64,000 nt of DNA from assembly GCA_963749895.1 (NCBI GenBank), contig CAVVOG010000003.1, positions 496,001 through 560,000 on the forward strand, written 5' to 3'. Within the stretch, counting starts at the first letter, position 1. Each line of letters starts with the position of its first letter. This DNA is from AC-51 sp963749895. Lineage in GTDB: Bacteria; Actinomycetota; UBA4738; HRBIN12. Under the pieces are notes generated by a model. It was not told where the DNA came from. It saw nothing but the letters and a program-made list of their open reading frames with translations, and made no database searches. Position numbers and translations under genes: made by a program. This document shows positions 15,279 through 22,438 of the stretch, piece by piece.

Positions 15279-16085
15279 GTGGCATCAGACACGCACGGGC
15301 ACGTCGACACCAGCCCGGGCCAGCATGCGCGCTGGTCGATGCTGGCGGCGCTCGGGCTGTTCATGGTCGGCCTGGCAGCGTTCGCGATGGTTCTCGCGGT
15401 GCTGGTCTGGGGGCTCGACACCGAGGGCGAACTGCCGTTCTTCGTCACGCTGATCGTCGTCCCATGGATCGGAGCGTTCCTCGCATGGCGCTTCGGCACC
15501 TGGTCGAAGGTCGTCTCGCTCATCCTGGGGCTCGCGGCGATCGCGCTCCTATGGTGGACGGCGTTCAGCATCACGCTCCCAGGGAGCTTCTTCGACTTCC
15601 TCCCCGCGATCCTGGTCGTCCCCGGCGCACTGATCGCGATCGTCGCGTCGATCGCCGCGATCGTGGCCAAGCGGCGCGGGCACATGTCGGCCAGGCCCGA
15701 GGGCGGGGAGCGTCGCGCGATCAACGTCGTGGTCGCCGTCGTCGGCGCGCTCGCGGTCATCTCGGGCGTGTTGACCGTGGCCGGCCGCGAGAGCGTCGAC
15801 GCGTCGGCGGCCTCGGCAGAGGTCGAGCTCGAGAACTTCGAGTACGACCAGCCGAGCTACGAGGTGCCCAGCGGGACGCAGGTCGTGGTTCGCAACGGAG
15901 ACCCGTTCCATCACACGTTCACGATCGACTCGCTCGACGTCGACGTGGACCTCGGTCCAGGCGGTCAGGCGCTCGTCGATATCCCCGCACAGCCCGGCAC
16001 CTACGTCGTCTACTGCCGGCCTCACACGAGCGACCCTGAGGACCCGAGTGACACCGACATGGCGTCGGTGATCACCGTCACATAG
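15279..16085 (+). CDS. Polytopic membrane protein with C-terminal cupredoxin domain
   Basis: The 268-residue product starts at GTG with AAGGGGGG about 8 bases upstream. Four hydrophobic segments (about residues 20-43, 52-68, 76-92 and 102-126) are followed by a fifth near 146-164 and an extracytoplasmic domain of about 95 residues. That domain has the blue-copper ligand set: His in DPFHHTFTID, Cys and His in YCRPHTSD, and a following Met. A plastocyanin-like electron carrier tethered to a membrane domain suggests respiratory electron transfer or copper handling. The gene stands alone and ends before a strong hairpin shared with the convergent delta-60 gene. Confidence 0.85.
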   Translation: MASDTHGHVDTSPGQHARWSMLAALGLFMVGLAAFAMVLAVLVWGLDTEGELPFFVTLIVVPWIGAFLAWRFGTWSKVVSLILGLAAIALLWWTAFSITLPGSFFDFLPAILVVPGALIAIVASIAAIVAKRRGHMSARPEGGERRAINVVVAVVGALAVISGVLTVAGRESVDASAASAEVELENFEYDQPSYEVPSGTQVVVRNGDPFHHTFTIDSLDVDVDLGPGGQALVDIPAQPGTYVVYCRPHTSDPEDPSDTDMASVITVT

Positions 16086-16116
16086 GCGGCACCGTTCGGC
16101 TGCACCACGGCGTCGG

Positions 16117-16150
16117 CGCTCCCTCGATCTCCCCGTGATCGAGGGCGCGC
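16117..16150. terminator. Bidirectional terminator-like hairpin
   Basis: CCCTCGATC and GATCGAGGG form a perfect 9-bp stem around a 7-base loop, extended past one mismatch by GCGC/GCGC. It lies between two convergent genes. No T-tract follows. Confidence 0.6.
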
Positions 16151-16177
16151 CACGCCGCGCCGCCCGGACGTGGGACG

Positions 16178-17455
16178 TCACGCGTCGAGGTATCTCATGA
16201 CGGCCGCGCGCGTGGTCGAGTCGGAGTAGACGCCCACCACGGTGATGCGGCCGGCCGCGTTCACGGCGACGTCGAACGCTCCCCACGCGTCGGTGGCGTC
16301 GCGGACGATGCCTTCGGACCCGAACCCGCGATCGAGCGCACCTCCCGGGTGCAGCCCGACGACCAGCCACGGCACGTAACCGACCGCCACGAAGCCCCGG
16401 CCGATGCGGCGGTCCACCGCCTGGAATTCCTCGTTGGGGCATCGATCGGGGGCCCGAGGGTTGATACGCCGGACCCCGAACCGGTCGTCGACGGCACCAC
16501 TCGCGAGCAGGCGCGTGACGACCGGGAACCCCACCGCGTCGCACTCGGCCCGGTAGCCCTCCTCACCGCCGGCGACGACAAGCTTGCCGTTCGGGAGGGC
16601 GAGGACGTCGTTCGCATACATCTGGCCCACGCCACCTCCCGTGAGTCGCGACGCGATCGTGACGACCCCGTCGCCTCCGAACGAGCGATCGAGCTCGCCG
16701 TTCGAGAGGTAGCGCGCGACCATAAGCTCGTCGCCCGAGGCGCCCGCGACCACGACCCTGCCGTCACCCACGAGGTCGACGTCGTGCGAGTGCGACCCCA
16801 CAGGTCCGAGGACCTTCCCACGACGGCCGAAGCTTCCATCCAACGCTCCATCCGCGCGGTACCGGAGCAGGAGGGACCGCTCTCGTCCGAGGCGGTCGAT
16901 CGCCGAACCGGCGACGACGTAGCGCCCGTCGGGCTGGCGAACGATCGCCGCAGCCGTCGCACCGTCGCCGACGGAGGTGAGGACCTTGCCATCCCCACCG
17001 AACGTCTCGTCCAGGGACCCGTCGGCCGTGAGCCGGGCCAGGGCCACCTTCTCCGTGCCGAGTCCGGGCTCAGGTCCGGGTGCGTAGCGATACCCAGCGG
17101 CGACGGCCTTGCCCGAGGCCTGTACCACGACGTCGGTCGCCCACGCTTCACCCGCGAAGCCGATCCGGACCACGCCACCGCCGAATCGATCGTCGAGGCG
17201 ACCGTCCGCGAGGAGTCGAACCACGCTGAACCCCGCGACGTACCTCCGGTTCTGGGTCCAGCCCGCGGTGACCAGTCGGCCGTCCGCCATGAGTGCCACC
17301 GTTTCGGCGCTCAGCGACGCACCGAACGCGATCTCCCGGCGGCCGTCCGCCCCGAAGGTGGCATCCAGTTCCCCGGGGAACGCCGAGGCGGGGCTCACCC
17401 CCGATACCACCAGCGTGAGTCCTGCCAGCGCAGCGAAGACGTGTCGCCGACCCAT
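16178..17455 (-). CDS. Secreted delta-60 repeat beta-propeller protein
   Basis: The product (425 residues from ATG 17455; a GTG two codons earlier is possible) has a signal peptide ending near GVSPASA and then regularly spaced delta-60 repeats (DUF5122) with the pattern LDxTFGxDGxV, for example LDATFGADGRRE, LDETFGGDGKVL, LDRSFGGDGVVT and LDRGFGSEGIVR. These repeats fold as a propeller and are abundant in secreted actinobacterial proteins; no activity is known. GGAGGTG upstream fits the ATG better than the GTG. A paralogue of the same repeat type and length is at 45257-46543. Confidence 0.88.
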   Translation of the reverse strand: MGRRHVFAALAGLTLVVSGVSPASAFPGELDATFGADGRREIAFGASLSAETVALMADGRLVTAGWTQNRRYVAGFSVVRLLADGRLDDRFGGGVVRIGFAGEAWATDVVVQASGKAVAAGYRYAPGPEPGLGTEKVALARLTADGSLDETFGGDGKVLTSVGDGATAAAIVRQPDGRYVVAGSAIDRLGRERSLLLRYRADGALDGSFGRRGKVLGPVGSHSHDVDLVGDGRVVVAGASGDELMVARYLSNGELDRSFGGDGVVTIASRLTGGGVGQMYANDVLALPNGKLVVAGGEEGYRAECDAVGFPVVTRLLASGAVDDRFGVRRINPRAPDRCPNEEFQAVDRRIGRGFVAVGYVPWLVVGLHPGGALDRGFGSEGIVRDATDAWGAFDVAVNAAGRITVVGVYSDSTTRAAVMRYLDA

Positions 17456-17626
17456 GCCCACCGCACCTCCGATCCCTCTCCATCGTCGATGGTGCTCCCC
17501 GGTGCGCTCGTGCGCGAGGGTCGCACGGCCCGCGGTCTCGAGGTCGGGGCGGCGACGGGCGGGGACCGATCGTGGCGCTCAGGCGAAGCGCGAGACGGGA
17601 CCCGCGGGTCTGCGGCGCGTGCGCTC

Positions 17627-18106
17627 CTAGACGACGATCTTGCGGTCCGTCTCCTCCAGGCGCTCGGCCATGGCCGTGAGCATCTTGAAGCAGATCGCGG
17701 GCTCGGCGAGCAAGACCGAGCGAAGGCCGGACGCGGGAAGCGTGACGCACTCGAGCGAGGTGTCGGCGGTCACGCTCGCCGATCGCGGGGACCTCGTCAG
17801 GATCGACATCTCGCCGAAGAAATCCCCGGGTCCGAGCCGCTTCACGGTCCTCGCCCCGCGGGTGACCTTGGCCGTGCCTTCGACGATCGCGTAGAAGACC
17901 GATCCGACCTGGCCCTCCGTCACCAGGACCTTCCCGGCGGGGAAGCGCTGATGACCGCTCTCCTTCGCGAGCGCCTTCAGGTGACGCTTGGGGAGATCGC
18001 CGAAGATCGGGGTCCTGGCCAGCGCCGCCATCCGTTCCTCGAGGCTGCGGCGCATCCCTTCGGTGCGTGGACGTGCGGTCGGCTGGAAGGTCCACTCGTT
18101 CGTCAT
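17627..18106 (-). CDS. Cyclic nucleotide-binding domain protein
   Basis: The 159-residue product starts at ATG 18106 with GAGGAG 9 bases upstream; an open frame extends 20 codons further but lacks a ribosome site. After a 40-residue N-terminal extension it has one CNMP-binding domain of the CAP/PKA-R type, with FPAGKVLVTEGQ, the phosphate-binding cassette LGPGDFFGEMSILTRSPRSAS, and a terminal helix. There is no helix-turn-helix, so it is not a CRP-type transcription factor. It is probably a small sensor that acts on an unseen partner. Confidence 0.85.
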   Translation of the reverse strand: MTNEWTFQPTARPRTEGMRRSLEERMAALARTPIFGDLPKRHLKALAKESGHQRFPAGKVLVTEGQVGSVFYAIVEGTAKVTRGARTVKRLGPGDFFGEMSILTRSPRSASVTADTSLECVTLPASGLRSVLLAEPAICFKMLTAMAERLEETDRKIVV

Positions 18107-18197
18107 CGGCCCGGTCTCCTCAGTGTCGCGGGGCTCGGGGATACCCCGCCCTGCGGGGCCTGTCAAACACGATGGACGACGGGGTTCAGGAACGAAG

Positions 18198-18238
18198 GAG
18201 ACCCGGGTCGCCCCGCCCAGCGGGTCGACCCGGGTCTC
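18198..18238 (-). terminator. Terminator-like hairpin
   Basis: AGACCCGGGTCG and CGACCCGGGTCT form a 12-bp stem around a GC-rich 15-base loop, just past the stop of the minus-strand gene at 18250. No T-tract. Confidence 0.55.
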
Positions 18239-18249
18239 TCGTGAACCGT

Positions 18250-18735
18250 TCAGCCGGAGGTCGGCCGGTAGCAGTCCGTCACCCAGAACACCTTGTGCTT
18301 GACGTCGGAGCCCTGCGACCCCGTCGTGTTCACGGTGAGGTACACGTGGTACCCCTGCTGCGGGTGCAGGTAGTCCTGGTCGTTGAAGTCCAGGTAGTAG
18401 TAGGCGACGCCGTCCAACCCTTCCGGACTCCCGCCACCGGTGTTGTCGTCACCGTCCAGCGGCACGGTGTCGGTCAGCAGCAGACGGTTCCCCGTGGGCG
18501 GTTGCGTCTCGAACGTGACCGTCGAGACGGCGTCCGCGTCGAACCCGTACCACTCGATGCTGAAGTCGCACCCGACGTGCGGTTCGTTGCGGTTCGGCTG
18601 CCCGTCGATGTCCTCGCCGTCGACCTTGACCGTCCCGTTGTTCCCAGGCGGGTTCACCGCCGCGCCCGATCCTGCTGCCACGAGCAGGGAGATCGTGGCG
18701 AGCGCGATCGCAACGAGTACCCGAAGCTTCCGCAT
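18250..18735 (-). CDS. Secreted protein of unknown function
   Basis: The 161-residue product starts at ATG 18735 with AAGGAGGGG upstream. It has a signal peptide (MRKLRVLVAIALATISLLVA, cleavage near GSGA) and a mature part of about 135 residues rich in Asp, Gly and Tyr, with two cysteines (CDFSIEWYGF and WVTDCYRP) that could pair outside the cell. Beta-strand-like alternation suggests an Ig-like or jelly-roll fold. I do not recognise the family. A strong hairpin follows the stop. Confidence 0.75.
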   Translation of the reverse strand: MRKLRVLVAIALATISLLVAAGSGAAVNPPGNNGTVKVDGEDIDGQPNRNEPHVGCDFSIEWYGFDADAVSTVTFETQPPTGNRLLLTDTVPLDGDDNTGGGSPEGLDGVAYYYLDFNDQDYLHPQQGYHVYLTVNTTGSQGSDVKHKVFWVTDCYRPTSG

Positions 18736-18913
18736 AGGCCCCTCCTTCCGGATGCCGTGCACCGGCATCTCCCGTTCCACGGATCCCGGGTGACGCCCCG
18801 GGGGACGACCATAGGCGGGGGTGGTCCACGGGCGCATCGGCCGCAAGGCTTAGTGCTTCGGGTCGCCGCTCGCGGGAACCGGGTGCGAGGACCGGCGAGA
18901 GGGCAAGCGGGTG

Positions 18914-18937
18914 GAGCCCGGGCTTCGCCCGGGCCCC
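18914..18937 (-). terminator. Terminator-like hairpin
   Basis: GAGCCCGGGC and GCCCGGGCCC form a 10-bp stem with one mismatch around TTC, 26 bases past the stop of the gene at 18963. No T-tract. Confidence 0.5.
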
Positions 18938-18962
18938 ACGTGGTTCCTGGAGCCGTGGACGA

Positions 18963-19505
18963 TCAGAACCTCGAAACGACGGTCTCCATCGATCCGGCTT
19001 CCTGGTGGATCTGCACGTTGCCCCGGCGGATCACGCCGCTGTCCATGCAGCCCTCGGTGATCTCGTGGCCCATGTTGCACTGGGTCAGCCACACGTCGGG
19101 GTCGCCGTTCGCGTCCATCGCCCAGGCGGGGTCGTAGGTGAAGAACGCCCGGATGATGTCGCGGGTGCCCGGCTCACCGCGGTCGACGAAGTAGAACTCG
19201 GCCCACAGCGGGTTCCGTTCCCTGTCGTCGCACGAGGCGGTGACCTTGGTGCGAAGGCTGCCGTCCGCCAGCGGCTTCAGGTTGCGGTACGACGTGACCT
19301 CGTCGCACTGCACCCACCATCGGGTGGAGTCGTGGGTCACGTACGTGATCTGCCCTTCGAGGGCCAGCTTCGCGTTGAAGCCGATCGTGGCGTTGTTGTG
19401 CGTCCTGCCCGTGCCGTTGGTCTGATCCAGCGCGAAGGCGATGCCGGTCGTCACCAGCGCCAGCACGGAGGCGACCGCCACCGTCGCCATCAGACGTGTC
19501 CTCAT
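18963..19505 (-). CDS. Secreted protein of unknown function
   Basis: The 180-residue product begins at ATG 19505, with GGGGAGGG upstream. An N-terminal hydrophobic stretch (MATVAVASVLALVTTGIAFA) is a signal peptide or anchor. The mature part has Trp/Asp-rich motifs (STRWWVQCDE, PAWAMDANGDPDVWLTQCN) and four cysteines that may form disulfides. No family is recognised. It precedes another secreted-protein gene on the same strand, but each is followed by its own hairpin, so they are probably separate transcripts. Confidence 0.75.
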   Translation of the reverse strand: MRTRLMATVAVASVLALVTTGIAFALDQTNGTGRTHNNATIGFNAKLALEGQITYVTHDSTRWWVQCDEVTSYRNLKPLADGSLRTKVTASCDDRERNPLWAEFYFVDRGEPGTRDIIRAFFTYDPAWAMDANGDPDVWLTQCNMGHEITEGCMDSGVIRRGNVQIHQEAGSMETVVSRF

Positions 19506-19646
19506 GCCGCACCCTCCCCTTCCTCGGGGCGACGGCCCCCGGCCGTGGGTGGGACTCGCCGCCACCGATACGACCTGTCGCGAACCTATGGCGCGCGAGA
19601 AGCTCGGGATAGGACCGAAGGACCCTGTTCGTGCGCGGCGGGATCG

Positions 19647-20690
19647 TCAGGACGCCTCGAGGACCTGAGCCCCGCACCGGTCGGCACCTCGGCCGATCGA
19701 GGCCTGGTACCAGGACTCCAGGATCGGAGCGAGGAAGTCGACGAAGGCCGTTCCGGTCGCGTCCGACAGGTGTACGCCGTCCGAAGACAACGCCTCGGGC
19801 GGCGCACCGCGGGCCCAGTCGGCGAGCGCCGCGTGGGGCGCCCGCCCGAGCGCGGCCTCGATCGCCCGGTTCACCGCGTCGGTCTCGGGATCGGGCCCGT
19901 GGGCGTTCACCCAGATCAGCCCGTCGGCGGTGACCGCCGAGCCGACGATCCGGTCGGCGGCTTCGGCACTCGTGTCGGCGTCGACGTCGTTCACGCCCAG
20001 TTCCACGACGATCAGGTCGGCCGCGAGCGGAGCCAGGGACTCTGCCACCGAGGCGCCGCTCACCGTGGAGCGGCCGATCTCGGCGTCGATCGTGATCGAC
20101 CAGCCGGGGAGACGTGACGTGAGCGTCTCGCTCGCCCCGTCGAGGATCGAGTCGCCGATCAGCTGGACGGCCGGGGGAGCGCCGACCGAACCGGATGCCG
20201 GCAGGGCCATCCAGCGCTCGTACCCGCCCGGGGTCTCGATGAACAGCCAACGAGGGTCGCCGGGGACCTCGAACACCCGGCCGAGCGCCGTGATGCCCAG
20301 GGTGCGTGTCTCGGCAGGGAGATCGGGAACCGGCACCGCGAAGCGCCCACCCAGGAACCGGTGTCGGTGTCCGTGAAGATCGAGGACCGCCAGGGGGTCC
20401 AGCGACGGGTCGCACCGATACATGACCGCCACGTCGACCGGGACGCAGGTCCCGTCGGCCAGGCGCAACGTGTCGACGACCGCGGCGCCCGCTTCGGTCA
20501 CGATCGCGGGGCAGGTCTCGATCTCCGCCTCCGCGACGTCCGTCGGGACGGGCGTCAGCTCGGGTGCCGAGGCGCCGGTGACCGTGCCAGCATCGGCCGC
20601 GGAGAACTGGTCACACGCCGATGCGCTGAGCGCGAGGGCCACCACGAGCGTGATGATGCCACGGCGAGCACGAGAGGATCGGAAGGGCAC
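19647..20690 (-). CDS. Secreted SGNH/GDSL hydrolase-like protein
   Basis: The 347-residue protein starts at GTG 20690. Its N-terminus is a signal sequence ending ALSASAC, a possible though imperfect lipobox, so it may be a lipoprotein. After an N-terminal region of about 150 residues, the C-terminal half has the SGNH blocks: LIGDSILDG (nucleophile Ser), VVELGVNDVD (block III Asn) and SSDGVHLS (catalytic Asp and His). This points to an esterase or acyl-hydrolase acting outside the cell, for example on acylated glycans; the substrate is unknown. TACCAT 7 bases upstream suggests a leaderless transcript. Confidence 0.8.
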   Translation of the reverse strand: MPFRSSRARRGIITLVVALALSASACDQFSAADAGTVTGASAPELTPVPTDVAEAEIETCPAIVTEAGAAVVDTLRLADGTCVPVDVAVMYRCDPSLDPLAVLDLHGHRHRFLGGRFAVPVPDLPAETRTLGITALGRVFEVPGDPRWLFIETPGGYERWMALPASGSVGAPPAVQLIGDSILDGASETLTSRLPGWSITIDAEIGRSTVSGASVAESLAPLAADLIVVELGVNDVDADTSAEAADRIVGSAVTADGLIWVNAHGPDPETDAVNRAIEAALGRAPHAALADWARGAPPEALSSDGVHLSDATGTAFVDFLAPILESWYQASIGRGADRCGAQVLEAS

Positions 20691-20697
20691 GTCGTCG

Positions 20698-20703
20698 ATG
20701 GTA
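20698..20703 (-). promoter_or_regulatory. Putative -10 element (TACCAT), leaderless start
   Basis: On the minus strand TACCAT lies 7 bases before GTG 20690, and no Shine-Dalgarno is present. Confidence 0.45.
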
Positions 20704-20731
20704 GCCGGGGGCCGCTACCGTGCGACAGGGC

Positions 20732-21505
20732 CTAGGGGTCCTCAGGGGCGACCTCGTCGCCCACGGCGACCGGGCCCGTTTCCTCGACCTCCGCGTACAT
20801 CCCGAACGGCAGCCCGCCGTCTCCCGGGATCCGCGCGCGCTGACGTGCGATCTCCCGCAGGGTGTTGAAGTCCTTCTCACCCGTGTCGGGGGCCTTCGTC
20901 GTGAGGACGCATCGGGGAACCTGCCCGCAGATCCGGACGACGGCCGCTCCGATCCGAACCCGTCGTCCGTCCCATGAGTCCTCCTCGTAGGGTTCGCAGC
21001 CATCGAGCTCTAGGTCCATCCGGAACCGCCGAGGATCGAGGCGGTCGAGGCCCGCGCCGGCGGCGAGCGCCGCGACCGATGCGGAGGACATCACGCTCAC
21101 GTGGTGCACGTCCGAGGCGTCGCCCTGTCGCCGGCTGCGGACGAGCCGCAGCGGTCGGCCCGCGTAGGCGGAGAGCGCGTCGGCGAAGGGCCCCTCGACG
21201 AGATCGCTCTCGACCGGCCGCCCGTAGAAGTCGACGGTCGGTCCCTCGGCGAGCTCGTCGGCGCGTGCCTCGATCCTGGCGCCGTCCGGGAACGTGAGCG
21301 TGAGCAGCTCGCCGTCCGGGTCGTAGTCCGACACGATCCGGACCAGCGGGCCGAGGTCGGGCGCACTGAACAGCCCGCCGTTCTCGTCGATCAGGAAGAA
21401 CCGCCGGTTCTGGGGGATGCCGGTCGAGGTCAGCTCGACCCGCTCGGGATGCAGCAGGGTCGTTCCCTTCACCGGCGTGACGTTGATCCGAGCCACGGTT
21501 CGCAT
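20732..21505 (-). CDS. MOSC domain protein (YcbX/mARC-like)
   Basis: The 257-residue product has the beta-barrel N-terminal domain (ARINVTPVKGTTLLHPERVE) and the C-terminal MOSC domain of the YcbX/mARC family, including a conserved Cys in GQVPRCVLTT that coordinates molybdenum in relatives. These proteins reduce N-hydroxylated compounds or transfer sulfur to the molybdenum cofactor. No ferredoxin domain is fused, unlike YcbX. The start is ATG 21505 with TACGGT 6 bases upstream, probably leaderless. It stands alone on its strand. Confidence 0.85.
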   Translation of the reverse strand: MRTVARINVTPVKGTTLLHPERVELTSTGIPQNRRFFLIDENGGLFSAPDLGPLVRIVSDYDPDGELLTLTFPDGARIEARADELAEGPTVDFYGRPVESDLVEGPFADALSAYAGRPLRLVRSRRQGDASDVHHVSVMSSASVAALAAGAGLDRLDPRRFRMDLELDGCEPYEEDSWDGRRVRIGAAVVRICGQVPRCVLTTKAPDTGEKDFNTLREIARQRARIPGDGGLPFGMYAEVEETGPVAVGDEVAPEDP

Positions 21506-21511
21506 GCCGCA

Positions 21512-21517
21512 ACCGTA
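21512..21517 (-). promoter_or_regulatory. Putative -10 element (TACGGT), leaderless start
   Basis: On the minus strand TACGGT lies 6 bases before ATG 21505. Confidence 0.5.
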
Positions 21518-21605
21518 CTAGGGAGCTCGACCGTCGACCGGATCGCTTCCGTGGCATATCATGCGGCCCCGGCTGCACGGCGGGACGGGACGACAGGGAG
21601 GGCCC

Positions 21606-21908
21606 ATGGTCAACCGCGAGCGGATCCGCGAGGAACCCGCCCACGACGTGGTGGTGGGCAAGCTGCTCGACATCCAGGCGCGCCTGCGTGGCGAGCCGGC
21701 ATCGTCCGTCCCGGCGACCCGCCCGATCGCGGTGCACCTGCCCGAACGGGTCGCCGTGACCCACGGCGAGATGACGATCTTGAGCGACCGACCCGAGGAC
21801 CTGGCGGACGCCCGGGTCGCCGAGCTCCAGGCCCGCCTCGCCGCGCTCGAGGCCGTGATCGGCGAGGCCGGCCTGGTGTCCGAGGACGACCTCGGACCAA
21901 CGGACTGA
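21606..21908 (+). CDS. Small hypothetical protein
   Basis: The 100-residue product starts at ATG 21606 with CAGGGAGGG upstream; the frame could start earlier but only in non-conserved-looking sequence. It is charged, with a likely terminal coiled coil (ARVAELQARLAALEAVIGEA) and a central strand-rich part (RPIAVHLPERVAVTHGEM). No membrane segment or cofactor site is seen. Function unknown. It is 53 bases upstream of the nitrobindin-like gene, which has its own apparent -10. Confidence 0.6.
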   Translation: MVNRERIREEPAHDVVVGKLLDIQARLRGEPASSVPATRPIAVHLPERVAVTHGEMTILSDRPEDLADARVAELQARLAALEAVIGEAGLVSEDDLGPTD

Positions 21909-21948
21909 GCCCGTCCGATCGACCCGCGGGTGCCCCGGTGGGGCGTGG

Positions 21949-21954
21949 TAGCGT
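21949..21954 (+). promoter_or_regulatory. Putative -10 element (TAGCGT), leaderless start
   Basis: TAGCGT lies 7 bases before GTG 21962; no Shine-Dalgarno is present. Confidence 0.5.
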
Positions 21955-21961
21955 CGCGCCC

Positions 21962-22438
21962 GTGGAGCCTGCGCTGCACGCCGACGTCGAGCCGCTCGCC
22001 TGGCTCCTGGGCACGTGGAGCGGCACCGGCAACGGCGTCTACCCGACGATCGAACCGTTCGACTACGGCGAGGAACTCGTCTTCGACCACGTGGGCGACG
22101 CGTACCTGACCTACGCGCAGCGCAGTTGGTCGCTCCAGGACGGGTCCGCGATCCACCTGGAGCGCGGGTTCGTCCGGATGGGCGAGGGCCGCGAGGTCGA
22201 GTGGACCGTCGCGCACCCGCTCGGACTCGTCGAGGTCGCCCACGGCCCCGTGATCGGCACGGCCTTCGAGGTCGCGACGGCTCCGGGGCTGATCGGACGG
22301 ACCCGCACCGGGATGGACGTCGTCGCCACGATCCGGCGATACACGTTGCGGGACGACGTCTTGACGTACCTGTTCGAGATGGCCACCGAGGACACGCCGA
22401 TGACCGAGCATCTGCGCGGCGAGCTCCGGAGGGCCTGA
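21962..22438 (+). CDS. Nitrobindin-like heme-binding beta-barrel protein
   Basis: The 158-residue protein matches the nitrobindin/THAP4-C family (DUF1794): it begins with WLLGTWSGTGNGVYPTIEPF, continues as antiparallel strands, and ends with a C-terminal His (MTEHLRGELRR) that would be the proximal ferric-heme ligand. Actinobacterial nitrobindins bind heme and interact with nitric oxide or peroxynitrite. Its stop codon overlaps the ATG of the P-type ATPase by one base (TGATG), so the two are cotranscribed; a heme or NO link with the ATPase's hemerythrin-like tail is suggestive. Confidence 0.82.
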   Translation: MEPALHADVEPLAWLLGTWSGTGNGVYPTIEPFDYGEELVFDHVGDAYLTYAQRSWSLQDGSAIHLERGFVRMGEGREVEWTVAHPLGLVEVAHGPVIGTAFEVATAPGLIGRTRTGMDVVATIRRYTLRDDVLTYLFEMATEDTPMTEHLRGELRRA